A stretch of 64,000 nucleotides of DNA from Scatophagus argus (Eukaryota; Chordata; Actinopteri; Scatophagidae). Each line of letters starts with the position of its first letter. The first letter of the stretch is position 1. Of the stretch, positions 13,201-22,290 are shown piece by piece. The notes under the pieces are model-generated. The model made no database searches and was not told the DNA's origin. It was given only the letters and a program-made list of their open reading frames with translations. The DNA is taken from assembly GCF_020382885.2 (NCBI RefSeq), contig NC_058493.1:27720999-27784998 (forward strand), written 5' to 3'. Position numbers and translations under genes: made by a program.

Positions 13201-14372
13201 AAACTAAGTGCTGTCCACAACCACAACTAAAGGCAAAGGAGTTTAAACTTGTTCTAAACGTTGGCTCAAAAATCCTGCCGTTATGGAGAGGGGTGAGGCT
13301 TCACAGTAGTTCAGCTTTCAGACTCTCCTTAAAGGGAAAAGAAGCGGGAAAAGTTTGAATCCTGCTCACTTGAACTGCAGAGTGATGGATAGTTAAAGAA
13401 ATTTGAAGGAAAAGTTCCCTCTTGTTTGCGTCGAGCTCTTTACCATGCAGTTAATTATGTTTCTTGTTCCTCCTCTTCCTTAGCAATACCTGAACTGGAG
13501 GCCGAACCAGCCAGATAACTACTTCAACACCGGAGAGGACTGTGTGGTGATGATCTGGCACGAGAACGGCCAGTGGAACGACGTGCCCTGCAACTACCAC
13601 CTGCCGTTTACCTGCAAGAAAGGCCCAGGTGTGTGCTTGCAGGACTAATGTGTGCATCTGCTCGTGGTACAACAGCTTTAACAAAGCTTGCAGGCTGGAA
13701 ACATGACTGAGGTGGGACGTATGAAAAGAGGTAAAAGAGGCCAAAACGCTCCATAAAACTGCAGGGTTACACGATTCAACAGCACTATGAGGAAAACATT
13801 GATTTTCATTTAAACATTAATGATTGATTGAGTGAAGATTTTTTTCTGCTGGGCTGCCCAGCTGTTTTGTCAGTATACACGTTCACTTGGTACAGTGTCA
13901 GCTGTTCATTCAAAGGGACAGTTCACCCCATAATCAAAGCTACATATTTCTCCTCCTCGCTGCTGTTGGGTTGTTTTGGTGTGAGTTACAGAGTTTTTCT
14001 GGTTCTGTCCTCAGTGTCCTGCGGCGCCCCGCCAGAGGTGGAGAACGCCCACATGTTTGGCAACAGGAGGGAGGAGTACCCTGTCAACTCCATCATCCGG
14101 TATCAGTGCAACCCAGGGTTCGCACAGCGCCACCCTCCAGTGGTTCGCTGTAAGGCAGACGGGCGGTGGGAGGAGCCACAGGTGCAATGTACCGACGGTG
14201 AGCTCATTCTGCATGAATATCCACCTGTTTCCTCTTTGTTCTTAGGGAATAATTGTGCTATTCTTTAACAACAACCCACTCGTGTTGTTTTTCTCTCGCC
14301 GCAGTGAAAGCAAGAAGAAGAATAGAACGAAGGAGCAGCAAGAGGGCAGCAGCTGGCGGCAAACTTCACTAA
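3319..14372 (+). CDS. acan: Aggrecan core protein (19 coding exons)
   Basis: Aggrecan is the large chondroitin sulfate proteoglycan of cartilage matrix; its N-terminal G1 domain binds hyaluronan and link protein. Coding exons read by splice site and phase: 3319-3406, 3664-3755, 3956-4247, 4397-4571, 4854-4981, 5088-5381, 5636-5932, 6038-6212, 6297-6424, 6525-6818, 6908-7006, 7100-8728, 9316-9393, 10212-10325, 11948-12106, 12185-12267, 13484-13628, 14015-14197, 14305-14372. These sum to 4521 nt, or 1506 aa plus stop. A second pair of link modules (G2) is unique to aggrecan among lecticans, which fixes the identity. The link-module exon trio (175, 128 and 294 nt) is repeated exactly in G1 and G2. 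The protein is shorter than mammalian aggrecan (over 2000 aa), mainly through a shorter CS region and no keratan sulfate repeats. I cannot tell whether this is the acana or acanb duplicate. Confidence 0.93.
4397..4981 (+). CDS. acan: acan G1 link module 1 (exons 4397-4571, 4854-4981)
   Basis: Residues about 158-258 form the first hyaluronan-binding link module, from GMVFHYRA through [13 protein letters not shown] to YDVYCF. The four link cysteines appear in ACTQ, QCDAGW, VNCYG and VYCF. The exon boundary falls inside the Arg before YPI, as in the matching G2 module. Together with the Ig domain and the next link module it forms G1, which locks aggrecan onto hyaluronan with link protein. Confidence 0.9.
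5088..5381 (+). CDS. acan: acan G1 link module 2
   Basis: Residues about 259-356, a complete link module in a single 294-nt exon: GRVFYTA at the start, [15 protein letters not shown] in the middle, YDAFCYTG at the end. Both flanking introns are phase 1, so the exon is symmetric, as its G2 counterpart is. Confidence 0.9.
5636..5932 (+). CDS. acan: acan interglobular domain (IGD)
   Basis: Residues about 357-455 join G1 to G2. This is the stretch cut by matrix metalloproteinases and aggrecanases (ADAMTS4/5) in mammals. An ELPLP block followed by an NVT glycosylation sequon is recognisable and resembles the mammalian IGD around the aggrecanase site, and PEVFF (5713-5727) resembles the mammalian MMP site PENFF. 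The mammalian TEGE/ARGS aggrecanase motif itself is not present; the fish reads [10 protein letters not shown] there. Confidence 0.85.
6038..6818 (+). CDS. acan: acan G2 domain, two link modules (3 exons)
   Basis: Exons 6038-6212, 6297-6424 and 6525-6818 (residues about 456-654) repeat the G1 link pair: [33 protein letters not shown], then [30 protein letters not shown]. In mammals G2 does not bind hyaluronan. Its presence separates aggrecan from versican, neurocan and brevican. Exon lengths equal those of the G1 pair, as expected from an ancient segmental duplication. Confidence 0.92.
6908..7006 (+). CDS. acan: acan post-G2 spacer exon rich in N-glycosylation sites
   Basis: A 99-nt symmetric phase-1 exon (33 residues, about 655-687) between G2 and the CS exon, where mammals carry the keratan sulfate region. 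It encodes [20 protein letters not shown] and then [13 protein letters not shown], with three N-x-T sequons (NET, NVT, NIT). No hexapeptide keratan sulfate repeats are present. The splice sites are good (TTCCAG acceptor, G|GTGAGA donor). I do not recognise it as a named domain. Confidence 0.75.
7100..8728 (+). CDS. acan: acan chondroitin sulfate domain (large exon)
   Basis: One 1629-nt exon (residues about 688-1230) dominated by Ser-Gly dipeptides in acidic surroundings, the attachment sites for xylose-linked chondroitin sulfate. The first part (7195-7500) is a coding minisatellite of six-residue units of the type SGSGDM or SGSGDL; the remainder is more varied SG-rich sequence, ending in a Pro/Ala/Thr-rich stretch. 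It lies in one exon, as the CS region of mammals does. Because the repeat unit is a multiple of three and lacks stops, several other frames on both strands are open here; those are artefacts. Confidence 0.92.
7255..7470 (+). repeat. 108-bp coding higher-order repeat, two copies
   Basis: Copies at 7255-7362 and 7363-7470, each made of six 18-bp SGSGD-type units. A third copy begins at 7471 but breaks after one unit. By eye the two full copies differ at only two positions: a G-to-T change giving Gly to Cys at 7426-7428, and a silent change near 7467. This implies a recent duplication or ongoing homogenisation, so copy number may vary among individuals. Confidence 0.9.
8729..9315 (+). other. acan intron with a dispersed repeat
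   Basis: Intron between the CS exon and the first EGF-like exon. It holds a fish dispersed repeat at about 8880-9110, with text such as 'attgattagttgatcg' and 'gataatcaactat', and an ATT triplet run at 8980-8998. A related repeat occurs at 22920-23250. No coding sequence seen. Confidence 0.5.
9316..9393 (+). CDS. acan: acan EGF-like exon 1 (half module)
   Basis: A 78-nt symmetric phase-1 exon (residues about 1231-1256) reading [20 protein letters not shown] and then LALCH. Only four cysteines are present; a full EGF needs six, and the C-terminal loop (C-x-C...G...C) is missing because the donor G|GTAAGT comes straight after the fourth cysteine. Reading past the donor does not supply the missing half. 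It is either a degenerate EGF or an alternatively spliced insert. Confidence 0.7.
9394..10211 (+). other. acan intron between EGF exons
   Basis: 818 bp of intron. Pyrimidine-rich in the middle (about 9600-9750), giving a spurious open frame. No exon with credible splice sites that could supply the missing half of the first EGF was found by eye. Confidence 0.5.
10212..10325 (+). CDS. acan: acan EGF-like domain 2
   Basis: A 114-nt symmetric phase-1 exon (residues about 1257-1294), a full six-cysteine [19 protein letters not shown] followed by [16 protein letters not shown]. The usual calcium-binding lead-in D-x-D-E-C is altered to E-V-D-V-C, so calcium binding may be weakened. It belongs to the C-terminal G3 region. 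Confidence 0.88.
10326..11947 (+). other. acan intron before the lectin domain
   Basis: 1.6 kb of intron with no coding potential seen. A stretch near 10549-10590 resembles the start of a short teleost repeat ('cagttaacccaaatcac...'). Otherwise nothing is recognised. Confidence 0.45.
11948..13628 (+). CDS. acan: acan C-type lectin domain (3 exons)
   Basis: Exons 11948-12106, 12185-12267 and 13484-13628 (residues about 1295-1423). Lectin landmarks in order: [38 protein letters not shown] (calcium and ligand loop), [25 protein letters not shown] (WND motif). The domain binds tenascins, fibulins and similar partners in other lecticans. The large intron 12268-13483 (1.2 kb) shows no coding sequence. 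Confidence 0.92.
13629..14014 (+). other. acan intron between lectin and CCP exons
   Basis: A 386-bp intron. Around 13912-13965 it contains a copy of a short fish repeat (text like 'gggacagttcaccccataat') that also occurs near 28018. No coding sequence. Confidence 0.45.
14015..14197 (+). CDS. acan: acan sushi/CCP domain
   Basis: A 183-nt symmetric phase-1 exon (residues about 1424-1484) with the four CCP cysteines ([29 protein letters not shown]) and the tryptophan in GRWEEP. It closes the G3 region. In mammals the matching exon can be skipped; the symmetric phases here would permit that. Confidence 0.9.
14305..14372 (+). CDS. acan: acan C-terminal basic tail and stop
   Basis: The last coding exon encodes about 22 residues rich in Arg and Lys ([20 protein letters not shown], then LH) and ends in TAA at 14370-14372. 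The 3' UTR follows; no polyadenylation signal could be chosen with confidence. Confidence 0.85.
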
Positions 14373-17300
14373 AAAGGAAAAAGAGGAATTAATTATTTTA
14401 AAGAACATTTTCAGCACAGAAATCTATTTTCCATTTTAGTGAAGACGATTTGAAGGTTTGAATTATTGGAAGGCCCTCATGAAGGAAGCTACAACATGAA
14501 AATGTGAGCTTTCTCTCTTCTGTCCCCGACCCTCATAATATATTTCAATTATATCTAATAATTTTATTGCTCTGAGTTTATTTTTATTGTGTGTATTATG
14601 ATATAACTTTGTTTGGAGGAATCATTGGTGCGATACTTTGCTCCGCGATCTTCACACTAACAGAAGGCAGCGTCTGTTTGCTGTAGGCTGCTGTAGGCTG
14701 CTGTAGGCCTGGTGGTGGATGTTGGCACGTTGCTGTAGGACTAGTTCATGGCAGAGGTGTGTAGAGGCTTTGTCATATATTTGCTGACTTTAGGCTCAAT
14801 TTGATAAAATCAAAAAAATCAAACTCAAAAAGTTTAGACGTGGGACTTAACTCGGGACTTGAATGCAAACAGTTGTCTTTTGCATTGCCATTGACTTGGT
14901 CCCAGCTCTGGTTTATGGTGTAAGGTACCAAAAGGGTACCTTTTGCATATGTTTGTGGACCCATATGAGAAAGCTTATTGTAAAATGTGTCAGAACACAG
15001 CAGGCAGAGTCAAAGGGAAAAACTGTTCACATCCATCGTCTGAGCACCAACACGTTTTCTGTCCTTCCTGCTGGTTTCGGCACTCGGTCGGCGGAGTTGA
15101 CGGTTTAATTTTTCATCCTTCAGAAAAAGCAGCTTGATGCCAGTCCTCCCTGTAATACAGCATTAAAAACAGCTTGGGCAGGAAACAGGAAACGTGGTTA
15201 CAAACTACAGTTTTTTTTTTGCAGGGAGATCGTTTTTATCAAACAGCCTTTGCAGAAGCACAGTGTGGCTCCTTCAGAAGGCTGCAGGATATTTATGAAT
15301 CTAGAGATATCTGGATAGAAATAATGCACCTACAGAGGCAGCATTAACAGCACCTGGGAGTAATTGCACTGGTTAGAGGGTTTAGTTTGATCTGTTCACA
15401 GTGGCGTGAAAACGGTCACCTCACAAACCTTTCAGTCCAAGTTTATTTGTTTAGGGTGCATTGAATAGCTGCAACGGATGTTTCATTTCAGCTCGGATCT
15501 TAAGTTTGGATTTATGTCTGTGTTGCACCCAAAATGGATTTTTTGAATGACAGGTTGGGGAGAGTTTCCAGTTGTGTTGGAGCTGACAAAAACCAGCTAT
15601 TTTAAAACAAACTAGGATCTTTTCCTGATCCTGACTGAGTGCTTTTGTGCCTAAACCCAACCAGACTTTAAATACACTGTTGTCACAACTTAAAATTAAA
15701 AACTGTAATGTAAGAAATGCAAATGTTCAACATATCACACATAGCCCCTGTTTTGCAGACACACGTGGTATCTGATAAGATTATAATGAGTGGAAACAGA
15801 ACATTAAGTCTGTGGTCATCATACTAAACTCAGCCAGTTCGACTCACTGTGTAGTCTGCTATATCATCAACTGAAAGCTGAAGCTTTTTGTCACTGTGAA
15901 TACACAACCTTTTATTTATTGGCTTCACACAGTGACAGAGTGTGTGCTGTGACACGAGAGAGATTCAGTGCAGTGATGGGGCTGCAGCAGAATCAGCCAC
16001 ACAGTCAGGGTGAGCGACTGCTTCATATTGTTTGTTAGCCCACAGTCTGTCATGTTAGCCGCTTTCAGCCCTTTGTTTTCTGTGTGTTTTCTGTCATCAT
16101 GTACCATGAGGCTGTGCAGTGCATAGTGTTTGTGTGGAGCAAGTGTCAGTATACTGAACCTGTTTTCTATTTCATGTTTGTAACCTCAGAGGAAATGACC
16201 TCACTGTAAACAGCACAGTGTGAAGAGCCTGTTGTTGTTCACTGTTTCATTTGTGCACTTGTTTTTGTGTCGTCGTCGCTGTATTTGGAGGCTGTGCCTC
16301 CTTCATACATGCTGTCACCTGCTGCATGATAAACCAAAGACTGAGATTTAACTTTCAGTGCTGTACATGTGACTGCTGAAGCCCCATTTTATTATTATTT
16401 AAAGGACACGTCCGTCAACATGCTCTGTTTTACCTCTTGTCAACAAATCACATTAAAAGACCAAAACCAGCAATAAATCGATCTTACTATCTTCTGTCAG
16501 TGCACCCAAAGTCTGATTTATCTTCTTCCTGTGTGCCATAGATCTCCACCGTTGTCCAGAAACTATTAAAAACACCTCAGGGAGGCATGTTGTGAGGCAT
16601 AAACACACCATGGATGTATTATAACAACTGGTCACCACAATCCAAAGTGGAGGAACATTCACTTCAATAAAAATTTGCTCGCCCAGCAGAGTTTTATTGG
16701 AGAAAAATCTTTTGGCACTTCCTGGTTTTCTTCTGCACTGTGCAGCCCACAGCACATGTGCTTTTCAAGGCTCTGGGAAAGTATAAAACCTTCACGGGTC
16801 ACGGGGATCAAATAAAACAAGGAGTGAAAAAATGATCGCGTCTGCAGCTCCAGGTTTTCGCTCAAACTGCTCTTTAGTAATGATGGGACAAGCATTTTGT
16901 TTTAGTGATGTGACGAAATGGCAAACAGACTTTCATTTATACAAGACTTTTCCAGTCTGGCAAACACCATCTTGCTTCCGTCACTAATGCACCAAACGTG
17001 TATTAATCCACAGCAGAAAATAGTCCCCAACAACTGCATTATTTCCTTTAGTTTTCAGAACATTTAATAAAAAAAATGGCACACAGCTACATTTAGAAAT
17101 ACTGAGCCTTTCTTTAATGAGAACATGTATTTTCTTTTTAAATGAAAACTGTTTTGACTTTTCACTGGGTTAGTAAGAAAAGTAAGAAAACATGGATAAA
17201 CACCAATCCTACCATTTACATTTTGTCACTTCAAATAAATTCAAACATCTTGTCATTTTAGAGCATGCAGAGAAATGCAAGGAAATGAAACATAAAGAAA

Positions 17301-18250
17301 ATATGATATTTAAGATCATATTTGACTCTTTTGACTTTGTCTTGTTTAATGTTTTATGAAACCAGAGGAGCAGGATGAACTCACATGTTTGAATGTTTGT
17401 ACTCACATCAATCGGCACCAAATAAAAACACTTTGGCTGATGTGACCTGTGATGGATTCAGGTTTCTCTTAAGTTTCTATGGCTCTCATCTCTCTTGTCG
17501 TAGCACAGCAACCTAAAGAAGTGAAGTTTAGAAGTGTGAAGCTTACATGCTGCCCTGATCAGTCAGCCCTCCATCTTTCCAGGAGGGTCACCGCCCAGAT
17601 ATTCCAGGTACAGACAACAAACACGTCTTTCACCTTCCGTCTGCCTCTAAGTGAGCTCAGTGTTTCTGTGGCAGCAGCTGAAGTAAATAGGATACGGAAC
17701 TGACTCACAGGAATAATAAAATTACGGTAAATTTGTATTTGGCCAGCAGGGTGGGTTTCTCATGGCGTCAGCATTCCCTTGTGTCTGAATAGGGTCCTTT
17801 AAGGATCCTGTGCACCCCACCCTCCACACCCACTGGTTCACCTCTGGGCCCCAGGCCTCCGGATGAATCGTCTCTCTCAGCTCTCGGGATATTTTGCACT
17901 TGTTAATTAGTAGAAAACAGAAAATGTTTGTAACCTAAAACAAACTGGCAAAAACGTTTTGCTGTACGCAACCTGTGACCATTTCAGATTACGTCAAATT
18001 GGAAACACAAACTTTATATCAGAGGCACAAGAGCTGAGCTGTTTTTTATGACCTCATCTTAAAACCTAAAACCATGTCAGAAAAACTTTACAAAAATAAT
18101 TGAGTAAAATTATTTAACACCCTGCCCCCTGAAAAGAAATAACTTTTTTCAAATGTATTCTTTATTTTGAAATGAAATAAAAAAAAATAGCAATGCGGGT
18201 ACTTCCCAATACATGCACATATTTTAAGAAATAAACGTTCAAATCATCAG
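14373..18250. other. acan 3' UTR and acan-znf408 intergenic DNA
   Basis: Non-coding. The first part is presumably acan 3' UTR, which tends to be long. A small tandem repeat of 'ctgctgtaggctg' type lies at 14680-14712. A short inverted repeat around KpnI-like GGTACC sites is at 14924-14945. A few 60-100 codon open frames occur, but none shows domain features or splice context. No RNA gene recognised. Confidence 0.5.
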
Positions 18251-18413
18251 GGTTTGTTTGGCGGAACCAAACAGAGCATGACGCTTTCCGGTCGGACCAG
18301 AGATTACAGGGACTTCCGTTTGTGCTTTTACTCGCTGGATAGCGATAGCTTTCCCAGAGTTTACATCGGAATAATAAAACTTGTAATAATCTAAATCACC
18401 GACCATATCCAAA
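18251..18413 (+). promoter_or_regulatory. znf408: Putative znf408 promoter / non-coding exon 1
   Basis: A locally CpG-containing stretch ('ttccggtcggaccag', 'ttccgtttgtgc') with ETS-like TTCCG cores, common at housekeeping-type promoters. It is followed by a possible donor at 18414 (AAA|GTATGT). The first coding exon (19051) has a 4-base leader before its ATG after a clear acceptor, so an upstream exon is required. Exact start unknown. Confidence 0.4.
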
Positions 18414-19050
18414 GTATGTACACAGTTACTGTTATTATTGACATGAAAAATTATGTAAGACTTTTGTTAACCGAAGCCACTTAGCAAAGCGGGGCTAACC
18501 GCTAACACCGAAAAAGTTGATCGCTGGTGAATAATGACAAATCACAGAGAACTAACGCTTAGCATAATTGTTTTTTATTAATCAATTAGGGGCACGCTGT
18601 GCAGAGTTCAGCAGTTGGGGATGTTCCTCAGGTTAAACCTGCACATCTTACGGCTAACATACTAGCATTGTGTTGATTGTCGTTGGCCAGAAATGCATTT
18701 GCCCTGCGTTAGCTAGAAGTCAGTCAGTAGAGTCAACGTGACTCTGTCAGCCACCAATGCTGTTGTTTACTCTCTCACATTTAATACGTCAACTGCGTCT
18801 GAGACCAGAAATATATGTATATGTATATATAGTAATACAAGGCTGTAACCATGGAGTCAACACACACACACACACACTTCCCCAGTAATATATAATAACA
18901 CACGCTATATAATAATTCTAAATTAACGGCATGTTGGGAAACTTGAAGGTTTTCTGGTGAGATTCAGGCCTCCTGGTGGGTGAGGTACAGTGCAGTGATC
19001 TCATTTCGTCTTAATTCTGTCTGTAACCTGTTGTTTATTTCTCTGTACAG
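18414..19050 (+). other. Putative znf408 intron 1
   Basis: Contains an alternating AT run near 18811-18832, a short AC microsatellite at 18859-18876, and no coding sequence. It ends at the acceptor CTGTACAG. Confidence 0.4.
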
Positions 19051-19054
19051 GTTC

Positions 19055-22000
19055 ATGGCCAGTCTTGCTCCTCCCGTCCCACCTGCTCTCACCTCATTCC
19101 TGTCCACCTTGCTTCCCTGCGGCTTTGCTGTTGGGCCTTCGCGGCTCTGTGAGGGCAGACTGGGCCTGTGGTGGGTCGGCCGCTCGCTGGAGGCTGGATC
19201 CCTGCTAGGGAGGGAGGGGGACACAGAGTGGGCCTGGAGGTTTCACACTGACCTGATGACTCGCAGTCCAGATGGTGAACTCACAATGAACTCCCAAACA
19301 GGCCTGTCCAACAACACAGAGACAGAAAAGGTAAAGCGAAATGCTAATTTTTATAATGCAAAGCGTTAGTGTGCATGCAAACAAGACTACCAGGAGCTAA
19401 CATGCTCACAGTGGAAATGCTAACATGCTGATGTTAAGCTGGTGTAGTTTTACAGTCTTACTGTTGCATGGTAGCATGCATTTGCTAATTAGCCTTAAAC
19501 ACAAAGTGCAGCTTAGCCTGATGGGAATGTTATTAGTTTTGCAGGTATTGAGACATAAACCAAAGTATTTCACAAAACGTTTAGTTGCCATTCATTCTGA
19601 GGGGAACATAAGTGACTGGTGCTCCATCCAATAGTGTGAAGACTTAAAGCATGTATCATGGAATAGTCGGGGCTTCACTAAATTCAGTAGGACTCATCAT
19701 CTGGGGACCATGAATGTCTGTACTAAATTTCATGGCAATCCACCCAATAATGTGTTGCGATATTTCAGTCTGAACTGAAGCGGTGGACCAACCAAGTGAC
19801 GCCGGCGTTCATGAAGTCTTTTTGCTGGCACGTCGACTTCATGTCCACATTAAACCATTTGTCCTCCCCAGAAAATATAGTGTCCCCTCCACCCAGGCCT
19901 CCGTCCAAAGCTGCTCCTCTGAAACACGTGAACGTGTACGGCCCGACCACACTGACTGCTCCGCTTTTTCTGCTGGGATGGCGGCGAGTTCGCCACCTTC
20001 AGCACCATTAGGCAGCTTTATGTTGTGTTGGAACCTCACATTGTCACATGCTTGGGCCTGAGTCATGTCATGAGCAAGCATCAGGTTAGCTAAAACCAGC
20101 ACTTCAGTGCAATGAGTGCTGCCATAAAATATGCCAAGTGTAAAGTCAGATTTATTGACATTTATCCTTTTTTTTTTCTTTTTGTTGTCCCATTTAGTTT
20201 CCAAATGACTCAACAGAGGCCTGGACAAGAAAGAAGCTTTACTAATGATTTAAATTAATATTCAAAAGGCAACAGTAAAGCATCAGTCCTCCAGAATTAA
20301 GTCCCATCCATCCGAGCTGCGTTCAGATTCCTCGTCATGATTTTACATTCACCAGCAGCATCTTATTTAATTTGAATCCATTCTGTGTCGGCTGCAGACA
20401 GAAGGAGCAGATAAATACAAGCCTCTCTGCTTAATTAAGTGCCGACTCTGTGGGAAGATAATGAATCAGTCCTTATCAATTCCACGAGCTCTCTCCATGA
20501 GGAAACCATGAGGAGAAAGAGTCAGCTTCACGGATCAAAAGATGCACTAATGATGATTTACAATCAAAACACGAAGCACGACCTTCCTCTCAGTTTATCT
20601 GTATTTAGCACTAAGAGCGAGTGAGTCAGACGTGGACAGTAAGCATCACTGTTATGAACGCGAACATGGAAGTACATGTTGTTCTCACTGTGGAAGTTAA
20701 ACTTGTCAGATGGGTACTGAACATGTGAGGGCATGTTCACCAAACACCCTGAGGCTAAAAGTAGCTCCTAACACAAGCTTGTTTACAGAACTAAAATAAC
20801 TTTTGTAATGTAAACTACTTTGTTATGTGTTGCAGGCAGTGATGGAGACTGCAGCAAATGAGCAGAGTTTACTGCAAAGCACCGTCTGGATCAAGTAAGT
20901 TTACACAATGCTTCTCACAAACACACTTTTTGTCCTCTTCATCTGATTAATGGAGATAATTTGTGTGTGTGTGTGTGTGTGTGTGTGTGGTGGTGTGGTG
21001 GTGGGGAGTAGTCTAAGCAAGCCCTAACTATAAGCTTCATCAAAGAGAAAGGTTTTAAATCCACTCTTGAACTCTGAGAGAGTGTCTGCCTCCCGGACCG
21101 AAGCCAGAAGATGGTTCCACAGTAGAGGAGCTTGATAGCTGAAGGCTCTGGTTCCTGATCTACTTTTGCCAACTCTAGGAAGCACAAGTAACCCAGCATC
21201 CTGGGAGCGTGGAGTTCTGGTTGGACAATAAGGTGCTGTGAGCTCTTTGACATAAGACGGCGCTTGACCGTTTAGGGCTTTGTATGAGAGGAGCATTTTA
21301 AAGTTTATTCTGAATTTTACAGGGAGACAGTGAACACAACATTACAGATTTCTCTGGGTTTGAACAGTGTTGGGCTAATCTAATGCATAAAATGCTACAT
21401 ATTCATATTATATCTTTAATTCAAGTCCTTCATGTCCTCTAAAATCTTCATACTCGAAATGCTTGTCTTTGAGACTGACTTCATACCTCAGCCAGCTTCT
21501 CTCCCTCCATGTTTGAAGTGTTTCCCATATTGTGTGTGTTGTGTTCTGTCACTGCTGTGATTTGTGTTGTCTGCACTTCCTTCTGCTGCTGGCTGTGTAG
21601 TAGTGCCAGTACTTTGTCCTGCTCCAGGCTGTGTACTGTGTTGCGTCCTGATTAAAGACTGGCCTATTTTTCTCTCCCAGAGAGTCAGACTGCTGCCTGT
21701 GGGTTTCCTGCGATGAGCCAAAGGGGACAGTAGTTGCATTCATAGCAACGTCCCAAACAAACTGCTATTGGTTCAGATTATCCTGTAGCTCATGCTTCCA
21801 CATCATATTTGACCTCCCACACATTTTATGAACTTTAAAGGGTTTTTTTTAGTGCTCTGACTGTGTTTCAGATGTACATTTGCATAAACACCCACAGGAA
21901 TGAAACCTGGCAACATCGTCCGGAAACACTTTCCCCTCTGTGTCAAACCCCTTCAGCGCAGTACAAATACTCTAACCTGCACACCGATTAGATGCAAGTG

Positions 22001-22290
22001 AGCATGTAGTGCAGCACAACACAACAACGAGAGTCACTTTAAGCTCTTTCTCTGTGCATGCGTTTGTTTTCCCCTCAGATTTGCCTGCCAGGTGCGCAAC
22101 AGAGCCCAGCAGAACGTGGCGGCGCAGTGTGCCTGTGGAGAGGTGTGTGTGGCCAAGTGTGTGGACGTGTGTCTGCGTGTGTGTCGGGACATCCAGGCGG
22201 GAACAGAGCTGCTGCTGTACGGAGACGCTGTGGGAAAATGTCAGACGACAGACAAACCCGACACGTGGGACGAGACCGTTGGACAGACAG
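19055..22290 (+). CDS. znf408: znf408 PR/SET-like N-terminal region (3 exons)
   Basis: Exons 19055-19330, 20836-20894 and 22079-22290 encode residues 1-182. Matches to PR/SET folds are [18 protein letters not shown] near the start, [16 protein letters not shown] in the middle, and [15 protein letters not shown] near the end. Catalytic SET motifs are not visible, as is usual for this family, so methyltransferase activity is not expected. Residues 129-147 contain an unusual cysteine every four positions. The donor at 22291 (ACAG|GTGGGA) is chosen because its phase fits the next exon; a second GT at 22316 does not. Confidence 0.82.

Noticed and set aside
14924-14945. Short inverted repeat around two GGTACC sites
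   Set aside because: Only about 8 bp per arm, expected by chance in 64 kb, and no flanking element.
19764-19800. Acceptor-like TTTCAG followed by an open stretch in a znf408 intron
   Set aside because: It lies in a dispersed repeat also seen at 40380-40560, and adding it is not needed for the reading frame.
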